Translations under genes and position numbers: made by a program | Notes under the pieces: model-generated | What the model was told of the DNA's origin: nothing | The model's database searches: none | What the model saw: the letters and a program-made list of their open reading frames with translations, nothing else | Source: Candidatus Zixiibacteriota bacterium | GTDB lineage: Bacteria; Zixibacteria; MSB-5A5; UBA10806; 4484-95 | Assembly (NCBI GenBank): GCA_024231855.1 | Contig: JAAEQD010000402.1 | Location: 1 to 64,000, forward strand | DNA: 64,000 nt | Reading direction: 5' to 3' | In this document: one piece after another, positions 52,726 through 62,100 of the stretch | Position numbering within the stretch: the stretch's first letter is position 1 | Layout of the letters: the number at the start of each line of letters is the position of its first letter

Positions 52726-54216
52726 GTGAAAAAGAACAGAACACGGTTAAGTAAATATATCATTAGAATTTTTGTAATTCTGGCTGTCACGTATTCCGCT
52801 CTTTTAATTCCCGGACCGGAATCTCCAATTGTACCGCCGGGGACAGCCAGCCCGTTTTTGTGGAATCAGGATGAATATTGGTCATATCTCGAATCAAGCT
52901 TTTTGAGCGCCCGATCAACAGATCACGCCATACTGGCCGAATCGATTGAATCAAAATTGGCTATAACTTGGTCTATGCTAGATTTATGTCAGGATGGGGA
53001 TATTGAACCTTCATCGCCCTTGTTGTTACAGTTGGAAAGAATCTTTTTTGAACTAAGTCCACTTGTCGCCGTCGAAACGGATTATCTGGCCGACTTTGTT
53101 GAACTTCGTACGTCGCTTAGAAAAACTATAAAGGATCAATCCCGGCACTGGGATATGAACTCCGCCGAGGCGAGGAATCGTCTTTACCGTTTGCTCTTCG
53201 GTACCCGCACCGCCGTTGAGGAGATCGAATTACAGGCGGACGACGGCCTGATTCCGGCCTGGCTGATTGGCGTGAATGAACCGTCGGCGACGCCGGCGGC
53301 GGAACTATTGGGAGTGGAAATTCATAGCGGGGATATCCTCGTTTCTCGAGGCGGCGCGCCGACATCGGCGTTGATAGCCCGCGGTAATGATTACCCCGGC
53401 AATTTTTCTCATGTAGCCCTGGTGTATGTCGATGAGAAAAGCGGCGAGGTCTCGATTATCGAATCGCATATCGAATGCGGCGTGGCTATAGCTTCTATCG
53501 AGGATTACCTTCGCGATACCAAACTGCGGATAATGATACTGCGAATGAGATCTGACCATCCGGCGATTGTAGGCGATCCCTTGCTTCCGCATAAGGCCGC
53601 CGGTAAATCCCTTAAACGTGCCCGGACAGAACATATCCCTTACGATTTTGCAATGGATTTTAAGGATAACGGTAAGCTCTTCTGCTCCGAGGTGGCCTCC
53701 GATGCTTATTCGCAAATGGGTGTTACGCTATGGATGGGGATTTCGAATATTTCATCATCCGGTGTCAGATCGTGGCTGGCGACATTCGGCGTAAAATATT
53801 TCGAAACGCAGGAGCCATCCGACCTCGAATATGACCCGCAATTAAGAGTCGTGGCAGAATGGCATAACCCGGAAACATTGTATAAAGACCACCTCGATAA
53901 TGCCGTGATCGATGTCATGCTGGAGGGGGCCGAAAGAGGTGAGAAGCTCGATTACCTATGGTACAAACTGCCGCTTGCCCGTCTGGCAAAAGCTTATTCA
54001 TTTATATTGAATCTGTCGGACAGTGTCGGCCCGGTACCCGAGGGCATGGATGCGGCATCTGCTTTGAAAAATGAGCTATTCTCAAAACGTCATACTGATA
54101 TTAAGAACCGTATGATGCAAATGGCGGAGGATTTTCAAACAGCCAACGGATATCGCCCCCCTTATTGGGAGCTGGTTGAATTGGCCCGGCGGGCGAAAGT
54201 TGAGCTATATGATTGA
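52726..54216 (+). CDS. YiiX-type permuted papain-fold hydrolase, exported
   Basis: A 496-residue protein starting at GTG 52726 after AGGA. Residues 12-28 form a signal or anchor (IIRIFVILAVTYSALLIP). The YiiX/YebB domain (about 200-350) has IHSGDILVSRGG, the catalytic His in NFSHVALVYVDE and the catalytic Cys in GKLFCSEVASDAYS, the permuted NlpC/P60 arrangement. It probably hydrolyses an amide in peptidoglycan or lipid-linked substrate in the periplasm. The helical N-terminal extension (about 40-190) and C-terminal tail are not in minimal YiiX. 35 bases separate it from nitroreductase 2. Confidence 0.8.
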   Translation: MKKNRTRLSKYIIRIFVILAVTYSALLIPGPESPIVPPGTASPFLWNQDEYWSYLESSFLSARSTDHAILAESIESKLAITWSMLDLCQDGDIEPSSPLLLQLERIFFELSPLVAVETDYLADFVELRTSLRKTIKDQSRHWDMNSAEARNRLYRLLFGTRTAVEEIELQADDGLIPAWLIGVNEPSATPAAELLGVEIHSGDILVSRGGAPTSALIARGNDYPGNFSHVALVYVDEKSGEVSIIESHIECGVAIASIEDYLRDTKLRIMILRMRSDHPAIVGDPLLPHKAAGKSLKRARTEHIPYDFAMDFKDNGKLFCSEVASDAYSQMGVTLWMGISNISSSGVRSWLATFGVKYFETQEPSDLEYDPQLRVVAEWHNPETLYKDHLDNAVIDVMLEGAERGEKLDYLWYKLPLARLAKAYSFILNLSDSVGPVPEGMDAASALKNELFSKRHTDIKNRMMQMAEDFQTANGYRPPYWELVELARRAKVELYD

Positions 54217-54275
54217 AAATCGATGCTTATACAATATTGAAGTTGCGTCTCTGCAATCAAGTTGAAAATTAGTAA

Positions 54276-54291
54276 CAGACGAGGACGTCTG
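54276..54291. repeat. CAGACGTCTG-type palindrome
   Basis: CAGACGAGGACGTCTG is an inverted repeat related to the GGCAGAC/GTCTGCC family seen at 57341 and 59341. It lies 30 bases before the next gene. Confidence 0.45.
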
Positions 54292-54321
54292 GCAGCTGGA
54301 TATCTTAAAGAGGAGTTTTAA

Positions 54322-54960
54322 ATGGATTTAGATTATGATAAACTTAAATTTGATTACGATCAGACATCAAAATATATCCATATTCTTGCGGATATAAGAT
54401 TTAAGCTGCTTGCGTTAGTACCAATTGTAACCGGTGCAACCGTTAGTCTGCTTGGAATGTCACATAATCCTCAAATTGTAATACCTATAAGTATTCTTGG
54501 CATATTGGTAACTGCAGGCATTATATTTTATGATCAACGCAATACACAGATATATGATGCCCTTCAAGTTAGAGTAAGATCTTTAGAAGTACTATTAAAA
54601 TTGCCTCCGATTTGTAATTTAATTAGTGAACAGAAAACCAGGCAAAAACTTAAATTTGGAGGCCCTTTCCTTGATCGGCCTAAGCGTAGCCGTAAATTAC
54701 TTGGTATGATTCTTATGTGGCATGATCGAGGTTTAGCATTAATTTATTCTACAGTAATTGGTGCTTGGTGCTATTTATTGACAAGAGGAATACTGTGTGT
54801 TTTTTATTTGAATAATCAAATCTACCTTGTAATTCTACTTGGAATACCTTTCGTCATTTCATTAATTTTATTTCTGAATCTTGAACAACTTGACAAAAAC
54901 CGAGAAAGGGTTGCTTCATATCCAGATAGTATTTCAGATAAACTTAATCTTAAGAATTAG
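54322..54960 (+). CDS. Four-helix membrane protein of unknown function
   Basis: A 212-residue protein. Two hydrophobic segments (about 28-45 and 51-68) are followed by a soluble part (FYDQRNTQIYDALQVRVRSLEVLLKLPP and GGPFLDRPKRSRKLLG), then two more (about 140-160 and 170-192). The paired hairpins with a central helix of the type RNTQIYDALQ are seen in several unclassified membrane families, some linked to defence. The DNA is AT-rich and the ribosome site is AAGAGGAG. No function assigned. Confidence 0.65.
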   Translation: MDLDYDKLKFDYDQTSKYIHILADIRFKLLALVPIVTGATVSLLGMSHNPQIVIPISILGILVTAGIIFYDQRNTQIYDALQVRVRSLEVLLKLPPICNLISEQKTRQKLKFGGPFLDRPKRSRKLLGMILMWHDRGLALIYSTVIGAWCYLLTRGILCVFYLNNQIYLVILLGIPFVISLILFLNLEQLDKNRERVASYPDSISDKLNLKN

Positions 54961-55027
54961 GAAACCTGATGCGAAAAAGCGAGTTATTTGAAATTATGTT
55001 GAAAATAAAATTATGGAGATATTCAAT

Positions 55028-55813
55028 ATGAAAGCCTCATGGGAATCCGGCGATCCTTACGAATATTTTATGGGACGATGGAGTAGTCTCGTGGCCCGAT
55101 CGTTTGTCGATTGGCTATCCCCGTCCTTTAGGCTGAAATGGCTTGACATAGGCTGCGGCTCCGGCGCTTTGAGTGAATCTATTATCCACGGCTGCAAACC
55201 GGCCGAACTTATAGCGGTCGATCAATCCGAAGGCTTTTTAAAGGTAGCACAGAAACGGTTGGGAAGCCGGGTAAATTTCAAAATCGGTGACGCGCTGGCT
55301 TTACCCCTGGACGATTCGTCAGTAAATTTCACAGTATCAGGACTCGTCTTAAACTTCATATCCGAACCCCAAAAGGCTATTGCGGAAATGAAGAGAGTCA
55401 CCTCTCCCGAAGGCACCGTAGCCGCCTATATCTGGGATTATGGCGGGCGGATGGAATTTCTCAAGTATTTCTGGGACGCTGTAGTAGAGCTTGATCCAGA
55501 AGCATCGAGTTTGCATGAAGGTAATCGCTTTCCGGATTCCACCGAGGATAATCTGAAAGAGTTGTTTGTGAACGCGGGCATTGAAGGAATCAAAACCGGC
55601 CGCATAGAAATAGACACACATTTCCGCGATTTCGATGATTATTGGAAACCGTTTCTCGGTGGTCAGGGACCGGCCCCCACATATGTGCTGTCATTGGCTG
55701 AATCCGATAGAAATAAGCTTCAAGATATTCTACTTCAACGATTGCCTATCCGGGCAGATGGTTCGATTCCTATGCGGGCCCGTGCCTGGGCGGCCAAAGG
55801 TAAGGTGCAATAA
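55028..55813 (+). CDS. Class I SAM-dependent methyltransferase
   Basis: The start is ATG 55028 (MKASWESGD) seven bases after TGGAG; the frame start 55013 overlaps that site. The 261-residue enzyme has WLDIGCGSGALSESII as the SAM loop, IAVDQSEGFL as the acidic strand, GDALALPLDDSSVNFTVS and the MKRVTSPEGTVAAYIWDYGG segment. It is a UbiE/COQ5-like or methyltransferase 11-type small-molecule enzyme. Cytoplasmic, single gene. Substrate unknown. Confidence 0.85.
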   Translation: MKASWESGDPYEYFMGRWSSLVARSFVDWLSPSFRLKWLDIGCGSGALSESIIHGCKPAELIAVDQSEGFLKVAQKRLGSRVNFKIGDALALPLDDSSVNFTVSGLVLNFISEPQKAIAEMKRVTSPEGTVAAYIWDYGGRMEFLKYFWDAVVELDPEASSLHEGNRFPDSTEDNLKELFVNAGIEGIKTGRIEIDTHFRDFDDYWKPFLGGQGPAPTYVLSLAESDRNKLQDILLQRLPIRADGSIPMRARAWAAKGKVQ

Positions 55814-56065
55814 TTGTAAACACCAACAGCCAGAAATATATCATTTCAGCAACGGTATCTTTTTCGTTTTGACATGATCTCCAGACTGGTACCAATAGTA
55901 TAGGAACCGGCAGGCCTGTCATGATTTCGTTTCAAACCACTTGCTAAACCGAAAAGTACCTCCTAAAATATGATTGGAGATACCGAGAATCTTTACTGAC
56001 TCGCAATTGGCTGAGGAGAACAGCTTGATTCTTATTTCTAATAGAACACCCGCCACCCCGGCTGA

Positions 56066-57301
56066 ATGATGACTCAATATCAGACAAGAAAGCTATTCAT
56101 TATCTTCGCGGCGCTTTATTTCGTGCAGGGCACGGGTGAGCTCACAGCGGGTCTTCTGGCTCAGCCCCTTCGGTCTATGCTCAGAAACTGGGGATACGAC
56201 AGCGCCGGGATTGCCACCTTCATGTTTCTTTTAGGATTTCCCTGGTATATCAAACCGGTTTTCGGCCTATTGACCGATTTCATCCCTATTAAGGGGCTTC
56301 GGCGCAAAAGCTATCTTATCCTGTCGAGTTCGCTGATGATTGTTGGTTTCCTATGCGCCACCCTGCTGCCGCTCACACCGGCCGCCGCAACGGCGATCCT
56401 TCTCGTACTACTTTTGCCGAGCTTCGGTATCGCCTTCAAGGATGTGGCGACGGACGCTACCATGATTGAAACCGGTCAGCCGTTGGGCATTACCGGCAGG
56501 CTTCAGTCGGCGCAATGGGGCGCCATGTATGGCGCGGGTTTGATCTGCGGCGTGGCAGGCGGCTGGATCAGCCAGCACGGGCAACAACGCTTGGGCTTCC
56601 TGGCAGGCGCGATCCTGGGCCTGGTCGCGCTTTATATCGCGATCTTTCATATCAAGGAGAAGCCGCGGCCCGAACTTCAGCGCGGGCAACTGAAACGCGC
56701 TATCAAGGTTCTTGGCGAGGCTGTGCGTACACGCATTGTCCTTCTCGTGGCCGCCTTCATATTCCTTTTAAGCTTCAATCCCTTCTCCGCGGACGTCCTT
56801 TATATGCACATGAGCGAGCAACTTGGATTCTCCGAACAATTCATCGGCTACACTTATACTATCAGCAGCCTGGGATCGATCCTGGCCTGCATCCTCTACG
56901 GATTGTTCGCGAAAAAGGTGCCATTGCGTATCCTGCTTCACGGCTCGGTGGTATTCATGGTGCTCTCGAGTTTGGTCTATATCGGCTTGGGGACGAAAAC
57001 TTCGGCTGTTATAATCAGCCTGGCATACGGTTTCTTTTATATGGTTACGGGTCTCGCGCAATTGGAGTTGGCCGGCAGGTACTGTCCACCGGCGGCGGCC
57101 GGCACCGTATTCGCCTTACTCATGTCACTGTGGAACCTCGGCATTGCCCTATCGAGTATTCTGGGCGGCCGCTTCTACGAAGCCTGGAAACTCTCATATG
57201 GGCCGGACACGGCCTACAGTCTGTTGGTAGTAGTGGGCGCCGGGTTCACGGCCGTTTGCTGGTTTCTGGTGCTGTTTTTCCCGAAGACGCGCGAGGAATG
57301 A
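56066..57301 (+). CDS. MFS transporter, BT1/folate-biopterin-transporter-like
   Basis: A 411-residue membrane protein with about 12 hydrophobic helices and the MFS loop pattern between helices 2 and 3: GFPWYIKPVFGLLTDFIPIKGLRRKSYLIL. The WYIKPxxGLLTDxxPIxGxRRxxYL layout is that of the BT1 family (folate/biopterin-type), and GIAFKDVATDATMIETG is conserved in it. The coding strand is richer in G+C than its neighbours. The ribosome site is poor. Substrate not determinable. A long opposite-phase frame inside it (56515-57414) is not a gene. Confidence 0.85.
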   Translation: MMTQYQTRKLFIIFAALYFVQGTGELTAGLLAQPLRSMLRNWGYDSAGIATFMFLLGFPWYIKPVFGLLTDFIPIKGLRRKSYLILSSSLMIVGFLCATLLPLTPAAATAILLVLLLPSFGIAFKDVATDATMIETGQPLGITGRLQSAQWGAMYGAGLICGVAGGWISQHGQQRLGFLAGAILGLVALYIAIFHIKEKPRPELQRGQLKRAIKVLGEAVRTRIVLLVAAFIFLLSFNPFSADVLYMHMSEQLGFSEQFIGYTYTISSLGSILACILYGLFAKKVPLRILLHGSVVFMVLSSLVYIGLGTKTSAVIISLAYGFFYMVTGLAQLELAGRYCPPAAAGTVFALLMSLWNLGIALSSILGGRFYEAWKLSYGPDTAYSLLVVVGAGFTAVCWFLVLFFPKTREE

Positions 57302-57330
57302 CGGCCGCAGAAATATACTATTATGGCGTA

Positions 57331-57366
57331 TTAACACAGGGGCAGACGGGGACGTCTGCCGCGGCA
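57331..57366. repeat. GGCAGAC palindrome, short copy
   Basis: GGCAGAC (57341-57347) and GTCTGCC (57354-57360) are inverted repeats within TTAACACAGGGGCAGACGGGGACGTCTGCC. The flanking AACACAGGGG resembles the 3' part of the 150-base repeats at 57936 and 59218, so it is a partial copy. Confidence 0.6.
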
Positions 57367-57457
57367 CGAAATATCGAAAAGAGTTGCGAGGTAAGAAGCT
57401 TTTTATTAACTTAGTTCACTTTGTTGTGACGCGTACACGAATTTGAGGAAGGATAAA

Positions 57458-57931
57458 ATGCAAGTTCCGATTCTGAAGAGTACTTTCAAGATTCTGAATG
57501 AGAGGATTACTGAGCTCAAGAAGGAAATCACTCAGAACTCGAAGGACATTGGTACAGCCGCCGAGCTTGGCGATCTTAAGGAGAATGCTGAATATCATGC
57601 TGCCAGGGAAAAGCAGGTGCTGCTGTTAGAACGCATGCAACGGCTCAAAAGCTACCTGAAAGGCGAAAGAGTCGACCTGAGTGGCAGCGTGCCTGAAACA
57701 GTCTCATTCGGATGTTCGGTAACTGTTGTCGATACAATAACAAAGGAATCACACACGTACAACCTCATCGGACCGGCAGAATTCGAACTTGAACTGTTGT
57801 CTGATATGGTAACAATTGGTGCGCCTGTGGCAAGATTGCTGGTGACGAAGAAGGTCGGTGATATCGTGAATTTCAAGTTTGGGGGTATTGACTGGACAGG
57901 GGAAATAACTGAAATTTGCGCCCTTAAGTGA
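57458..57931 (+). CDS. GreA-family transcription elongation factor
   Basis: The start is ATG 57458 after GAGGAAGG. The 157-residue protein has an N-terminal coiled coil (about 15-75) ending in DLKENAEYHAAREKQ, where the acidic DxxE of GreA inserts into the RNA polymerase secondary channel, then a C-terminal FKBP-like domain (about 80-155). It rescues backtracked RNA polymerase by stimulating transcript cleavage. The length is that of GreA (158). Confidence 0.9.
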   Translation: MQVPILKSTFKILNERITELKKEITQNSKDIGTAAELGDLKENAEYHAAREKQVLLLERMQRLKSYLKGERVDLSGSVPETVSFGCSVTVVDTITKESHTYNLIGPAEFELELLSDMVTIGAPVARLLVTKKVGDIVNFKFGGIDWTGEITEICALK

Positions 57932-57935
57932 GCCC

Positions 57936-58086
57936 GGTGCCCCATCTTCCGACCAAGCGGACGTGGGTTAATCCAAGACATGCACTAAGCTCAATCATTC
58001 AATCAGCGCTTTTGCGCGCGGCAGACCTCCCGGTCTGCCCGAACATCTCATAACCCAGGGGCAGACGGGGACCTGGACCGCCCGCG
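57936..58086. repeat. 150-base structured repeat, left copy
   Basis: From GGTGCCCCATC through CTCAATCATTCAATCAGCGCTTTTGCGC to the perfect hairpin GGCAGACC-TCCC-GGTCTGCC (58020-58039) and CCCAGGGGCAGACG. The copy at 59218-59367 matches it collinearly over its length. The segment 57932-58260 otherwise has a promoter before the next gene and no coding frame. Confidence 0.8.
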
Positions 58087-58198
58087 AATATAAAAGAAAA
58101 CACCAGACAAAAGGCTCAAGCTAAGTTGTTGCTATTATTGTCTGTTAGTGTCTGAAGGGCTGAAATTTAATCAATAGAACAAATCGGCTTACGAATCC

Positions 58199-58226
58199 TT
58201 GACTTTGGATATAATAATCTTAGATT
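58199..58226 (+). promoter_or_regulatory. Promoter for the RluA-like gene
   Basis: TTGACT (58199-58204), 16 bases, TAGATT (58221-58226). The same TTGAC-N16-TAGATT form is found at 2988-3015. Transcription would begin near 58233, 28 bases before ATG 58261. Confidence 0.5.
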
Positions 58227-58260
58227 GTAGTTATTATATAATTATCGGAAAAAGTAAATA

Positions 58261-59157
58261 ATGACAAAGGGTAAGATTTCCAGATCTGAAAAACCATCGT
58301 TTATTACGCTACCGAAGCGGGGTAGCAAAGTTAGAACGATTCTTGATTTCCTGGAACATCATTTTCCACACATTAATAGAGATATTTGGTCGGAGAGAAT
58401 TGATCATGGTTTAGTTTCTGATTCCTCTGGAAATTCCATCTCGCAAGATACAGCCTACAAGGCTGGAATGAGATTATCTTATTTCAGGGAAGTACCCGAG
58501 GAAATAAAGGTACCTTTCAAAGAAGAAATCCTTTTTCAGAATAACCATCTCGTTGCTATCTGTAAACCGCATTTTCTGCCGGTTCAACCATCCGGACCGT
58601 ATGTAAGGGAATGTCTGCTTAATCGTCTGATAAAATCTCTGGGGAACAGCAATCTTGTTCCGTTGCATAGGATTGATCGCGAAACAGCCGGCGTGGTTTT
58701 ATTCTCGGGGAATCCGGAATCACGAAATGTTTATCATCAAATGTATAAATCCGGCAATATCAAAAAAATCTATGAAGCTATCGGGACAAAACCGAGCAAC
58801 GATAAAGAAGAAGAATGGCTTATAGCAAACCGGATAGAGGAATCAGAAGATTGGCCCTTGATGAAAAACAGTAATGGCCCAATAAACGCGAGGACTTTGA
58901 TTAAGAAGATCGATGAAAAAGATGATTTGATAAAATTTAGAATAGAGCCGTTAACCGGCAAGGGACACCAGATTCGCTTGCATCTTCAGGTTATAGGAAG
59001 CTATATCATTAATGATCGATATCATCCCAAGCTTCAATCCGAAAGGCCGGGCGATTTTAAAAATCCATTGCAATTGATCGCCAGAGAGTTAGAGTTCGTC
59101 GATCCAATAAGCGGAAAACAGTTTAGATTCAGATCATCACGGAAACTACTGTTTTAA
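58261..59157 (+). CDS. RluA-family pseudouridine synthase
   Basis: A 298-residue enzyme that isomerises uridine in RNA. The catalytic Asp139 is in LHRIDRETAGVVLF, the RluA signature, and KKIYEAI and GKGHQIRLHLQ are the other family motifs. The N-terminal 90 residues include an S4-like RNA-binding segment (VRTILDFLEHHFPHI). The ribosome site is weak (GGAAAAAG). The gene is bracketed by two direct copies of a 150-base structured repeat (57936 and 59218). Target RNA not determinable. Confidence 0.88.
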   Translation: MTKGKISRSEKPSFITLPKRGSKVRTILDFLEHHFPHINRDIWSERIDHGLVSDSSGNSISQDTAYKAGMRLSYFREVPEEIKVPFKEEILFQNNHLVAICKPHFLPVQPSGPYVRECLLNRLIKSLGNSNLVPLHRIDRETAGVVLFSGNPESRNVYHQMYKSGNIKKIYEAIGTKPSNDKEEEWLIANRIEESEDWPLMKNSNGPINARTLIKKIDEKDDLIKFRIEPLTGKGHQIRLHLQVIGSYIINDRYHPKLQSERPGDFKNPLQLIARELEFVDPISGKQFRFRSSRKLLF

Positions 59158-59217
59158 ATCCCATAATAGTCCAATAGTATGGTAGGCTCTGACGGGCTAC
59201 AAATTCATCACTTGCCT

Positions 59218-59367
59218 GGTGCCCCATCCCCCGTTACTGCGGGGTGGGATAATCTAATATGAGCACTAATCTCAATCATTCAATCAGCGCTTTTGCGCGC
59301 GGCAGACCTCCCGGTCTACCCGAACATCTCACAACCCGGGGGCAGACTTTGACGTCTGCCGCCCCCT
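59218..59367. repeat. 150-base structured repeat, right copy
   Basis: GGTGCCCCATCCCCCG with a CCCCG/CGGGG hairpin, then CTCAATCATTCAATCAGCGCTTTTGCGC, the GGCAGACC hairpin and GGCAGAC-TTTGAC-GTCTGCC (59341-59360). It is a direct copy of 57936-58086 at the other end of the RluA-like gene. The third hairpin here is intact while the left copy has diverged at that point (GACCTGGACC). Confidence 0.8.
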
Positions 59368-59772
59368 AAAATCACGCTTAGGCGAGAATAGGCACCCGCG
59401 ATTTTTCATACGCTAAAGATCGCCCGCTCAATTGCAATGTCGAAGCAAAACACAGTACATTATATTATCCGGGGAATAAACATACGACTCAATTGTATAT
59501 AAAATGCGAGTTGTATCCGCGAGTAGAACTCCGATTGATCATTAATAATTATGGGCGCGAGAAAATGATAAAAAGGTCAGAGGGATTTTCAGAGCTACTT
59601 GGGATTGATATAAATAGCTTACTCGTTATCGAGATAGTTGGTAATATATCAGATTAATCAGGAATACTCTGTAGGGTGCAGTAATCCGGCTCAGCTTTAT
59701 GAAAGATTTAGAAAAGTGACCTGGTAACAATAATCACAGCTAACTTGTTTGGCTGTTGTGGAGGTAACACAA
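59368..59772. other. Gene-free stretch before the FG-GAP protein
   Basis: No coding frame, tRNA or clear promoter seen. The segment is AT-rich with short repeats (TATATAAAATG, GATATAAATAG) and has no recognised riboswitch. Confidence 0.45.
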
Positions 59773-61605
59773 ATGATCAAATCACTTCTTTTAATTAGAC
59801 AACATCTCCTTTCCATCACGATTCTAACTCTAGCTTTCGCGCAGATGACGATTGCGGACCCACCGAACTTTACTCGTATCACGACCGGGCCGCAGGTCAA
59901 TGACGAAGGAGCATCCTGGGGCGTAAGTTGGATAGATTACGATAACGACGGCTGGCTGGATATTTATGTGGGCAATTCCGGTGTTGAAAACAACTTCCTG
60001 TATCATAATAATGGTGATGGGACCTTTACCAGGATCACAACCGAACCGATTGCCCATGATAGTTCAAGATCCTACTCGCATGCCTGGGGCGATTTCGACA
60101 ACGATGGTGATGAGGATGTCTATGTTGGCCGGCATAACAACTGTTCCAACTACCTCTTCACCAACAATGGCGATGGGTCATTTACCAAAATCGACACGGC
60201 AGGAGATCTCACAATAGACCCTGCCTGCTCAAACACCCATGCATGGATTGATGTAGACAACGATGGAGACCTGGATCTCTACTCCCAGACTGAATCCCTG
60301 GATTTGCCGTGGTCGGATGTTAACGTGATGTATCGCAATGATGATGGGATATTCGTGCGAATTACCACCGGTGAGATTGTAAATGAAGTCAACAACGCGC
60401 ACGGGATGGCCTGGTCTGATTATGACAATGATGGTGACATGGATTTGCTAGTGGCTAATGCTTTCTTTGACTGGCCTCTTCCGGATCCGGCAGACTATAT
60501 GTATAAGAACTGTTATTATCGTAACGATGGGGATTTCAGTTTCACAAAGATCTTGACGGGGCCGGTGGCAAACGATTCGTCGATATCATATGGACCCAGT
60601 GTGGGTGATTATGACAATGACGGTGATCAGGACCTTTACGTTGCCAACGGTGCCATGGAATTAGTGAATTTCCTATACAACAACAACGGAGATGGCTCTT
60701 TTACCAGAATCACAACCGGCGAAATGGTAACCGAAGCGGCCTCTACGTACTGTAGCAGTTGGGCGGACTACGATAATGACGGCGACCTGGATATGTACGT
60801 GACAACATGGGCGGATAATTTATCTAACCGGTTGTATGAGAATAACGGTGACGGCACGTTCACACGAATCACGACCGGATCCCTGGTTAATGATTTAAGC
60901 TGTAATTTTGGTCCCGCCTGGGGTGATTATGATCGCGACGGTGACCTGGATGTATTTGTTACTAAGTATGAGAATGATAATCGTCTCTATCGCAATGACG
61001 GTAATGGCAACAACTGGCTAAATGTGAGATGTATTGGTACGGTTTCCAATGCTTCCGCCATTGGTACCAAAGTTCGCCTCAAAGCCACTATCTTCGGTAA
61101 TCCGGTATGGCAACTTCGTGAAATCACTCCGGCCGCCAGTTACTGCGTGCACCATGCCTTTAACGCTCATTTCGGACTCGGTGACGCGGCTATTATTGAT
61201 TCAATAATCGTTCAGTGGCCAGGTGGACTGGAAGAAACTTTATTGAGCGTTTCTATCAATCAGTATCTGAGCATTACTGAAGGAGAATATTCTGAAGTCC
61301 TGGATGATATGGTTAACCCATTACCAGACGAATATAATCTATCCATGAATTACCCAAATCCATTTAACTCGGGTACGTTGATTGAGTTTGGTTTGCCTCG
61401 GCAGTCGCAAGTGACAGTAACGGTTTATAACCTTCTTGGCCAGAATATACGACCATTGCTTGACCAGGATGAATCAGCAGGTAATCATACTATCATCTGG
61501 GATGGCAAAGATGCTTCCGGGGAACCTGTCGCATCAGGAGTTTACTTCTATCGCTTCGAAGCCGGCGATCATTCAGAGACAAGAAAAATGCTATTGCTGA
61601 GATAA
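59773..61605 (+). CDS. FG-GAP/VCBS repeat and ASPIC domain surface protein with sorting domain
   Basis: The start is ATG 59773 after GGAGGTAACACAA; the 610-residue product has a signal peptide (residues 1-28). Six or more FG-GAP/VCBS repeats follow (WxDYDNDGDLDxYV, NNNGDGSFTRITTG), a beta-propeller with Ca-binding DxDxDG loops, in about 29-400. An ASPIC/UnbV domain comes next (about 410-510, NWLNVRCIG, IGTKVRLKAT, IIVQWPGGLEETL). The last 85 residues are the sorting domain (YPNPFNSGTLIEFGLP, YNLLGQNIR, SGVYFYRFEAG, KMLLLR). Probably a secreted surface protein with adhesion or carbohydrate-binding role. This is the CRTAC1-like architecture. Confidence 0.9.
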   Translation: MIKSLLLIRQHLLSITILTLAFAQMTIADPPNFTRITTGPQVNDEGASWGVSWIDYDNDGWLDIYVGNSGVENNFLYHNNGDGTFTRITTEPIAHDSSRSYSHAWGDFDNDGDEDVYVGRHNNCSNYLFTNNGDGSFTKIDTAGDLTIDPACSNTHAWIDVDNDGDLDLYSQTESLDLPWSDVNVMYRNDDGIFVRITTGEIVNEVNNAHGMAWSDYDNDGDMDLLVANAFFDWPLPDPADYMYKNCYYRNDGDFSFTKILTGPVANDSSISYGPSVGDYDNDGDQDLYVANGAMELVNFLYNNNGDGSFTRITTGEMVTEAASTYCSSWADYDNDGDLDMYVTTWADNLSNRLYENNGDGTFTRITTGSLVNDLSCNFGPAWGDYDRDGDLDVFVTKYENDNRLYRNDGNGNNWLNVRCIGTVSNASAIGTKVRLKATIFGNPVWQLREITPAASYCVHHAFNAHFGLGDAAIIDSIIVQWPGGLEETLLSVSINQYLSITEGEYSEVLDDMVNPLPDEYNLSMNYPNPFNSGTLIEFGLPRQSQVTVTVYNLLGQNIRPLLDQDESAGNHTIIWDGKDASGEPVASGVYFYRFEAGDHSETRKMLLLR

Positions 61606-62100
61606 CTGTAATTCCCAATAGCATTATTGCATCTAAAGAGTCAGGCAACTGTCGGTAATAAATTCATGAATCAGTATTATGATAGTTGTCTTTAACCATG
61701 GTCAGATTCTATCTACGGCTCAAGCTGGCCAAAACCATCCCTTATTTCAAATGTTTTTTCGGTACGGCAGACTCTGACGACTTACGCGGATTGCTTGAAG
61801 ACGTACAATGTTTCAAAATAACTATTGGAGAATTTCGGCGATCTGTTATATTGAAGCCATGAGACAGACCCATGATAATATTCAGACGTTCGGCAAAAAC
61901 AACGCTGAACTGGTTGACTTTATAAACCGCTATAGCGGTCTGTAATTGTTGCTCCTCAATTTAATTAATCGTACCAACATCAATTCACATTAAAATCAGG
62001 TTTTCCCGATCTTGACCGTTTTACGTCGGCTTCCCAAAACCGATTTCGTACCGGTGTTGAGTATTGATCAAAAACGTAAAAATTATAAGGAGTAAATATC
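61606..62100. other. Gene-free stretch before the saccharopine-dehydrogenase-like gene
   Basis: No gene is supported. A 28-codon frame at 61859-61945 (starts MRQTHDN) is too short and lacks a ribosome site. ACCGC-TATA-GCGGT (61926-61939) is a short palindrome at its end. CGGCAGACTCTGACGACTTACG near 61766 is a degenerate GGCAGAC repeat. Confidence 0.4.

Noticed and set aside
56515-57414. 299-codon plus-strand frame inside the MFS transporter gene
   Set aside because: It overlaps the transporter in another phase, has an Arg- and Gly-rich, low-complexity composition, no ribosome site and no family motif. The transporter frame has clear hydrophobic helices and the MFS loop motif.
59800-61000. 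Regular DNA repeats suggesting a CRISPR array
   Set aside because: The periodic DNA encodes FG-GAP protein repeats (DYDNDGD) in frame; the copies are diverged and there are no constant direct repeats with unique spacers. No cas gene is present.
61859-61945. 28-codon frame beginning MRQTHDN
   Set aside because: Too short, no ribosome site, and no partner gene; could be the remnant of a decayed gene but nothing proves it.
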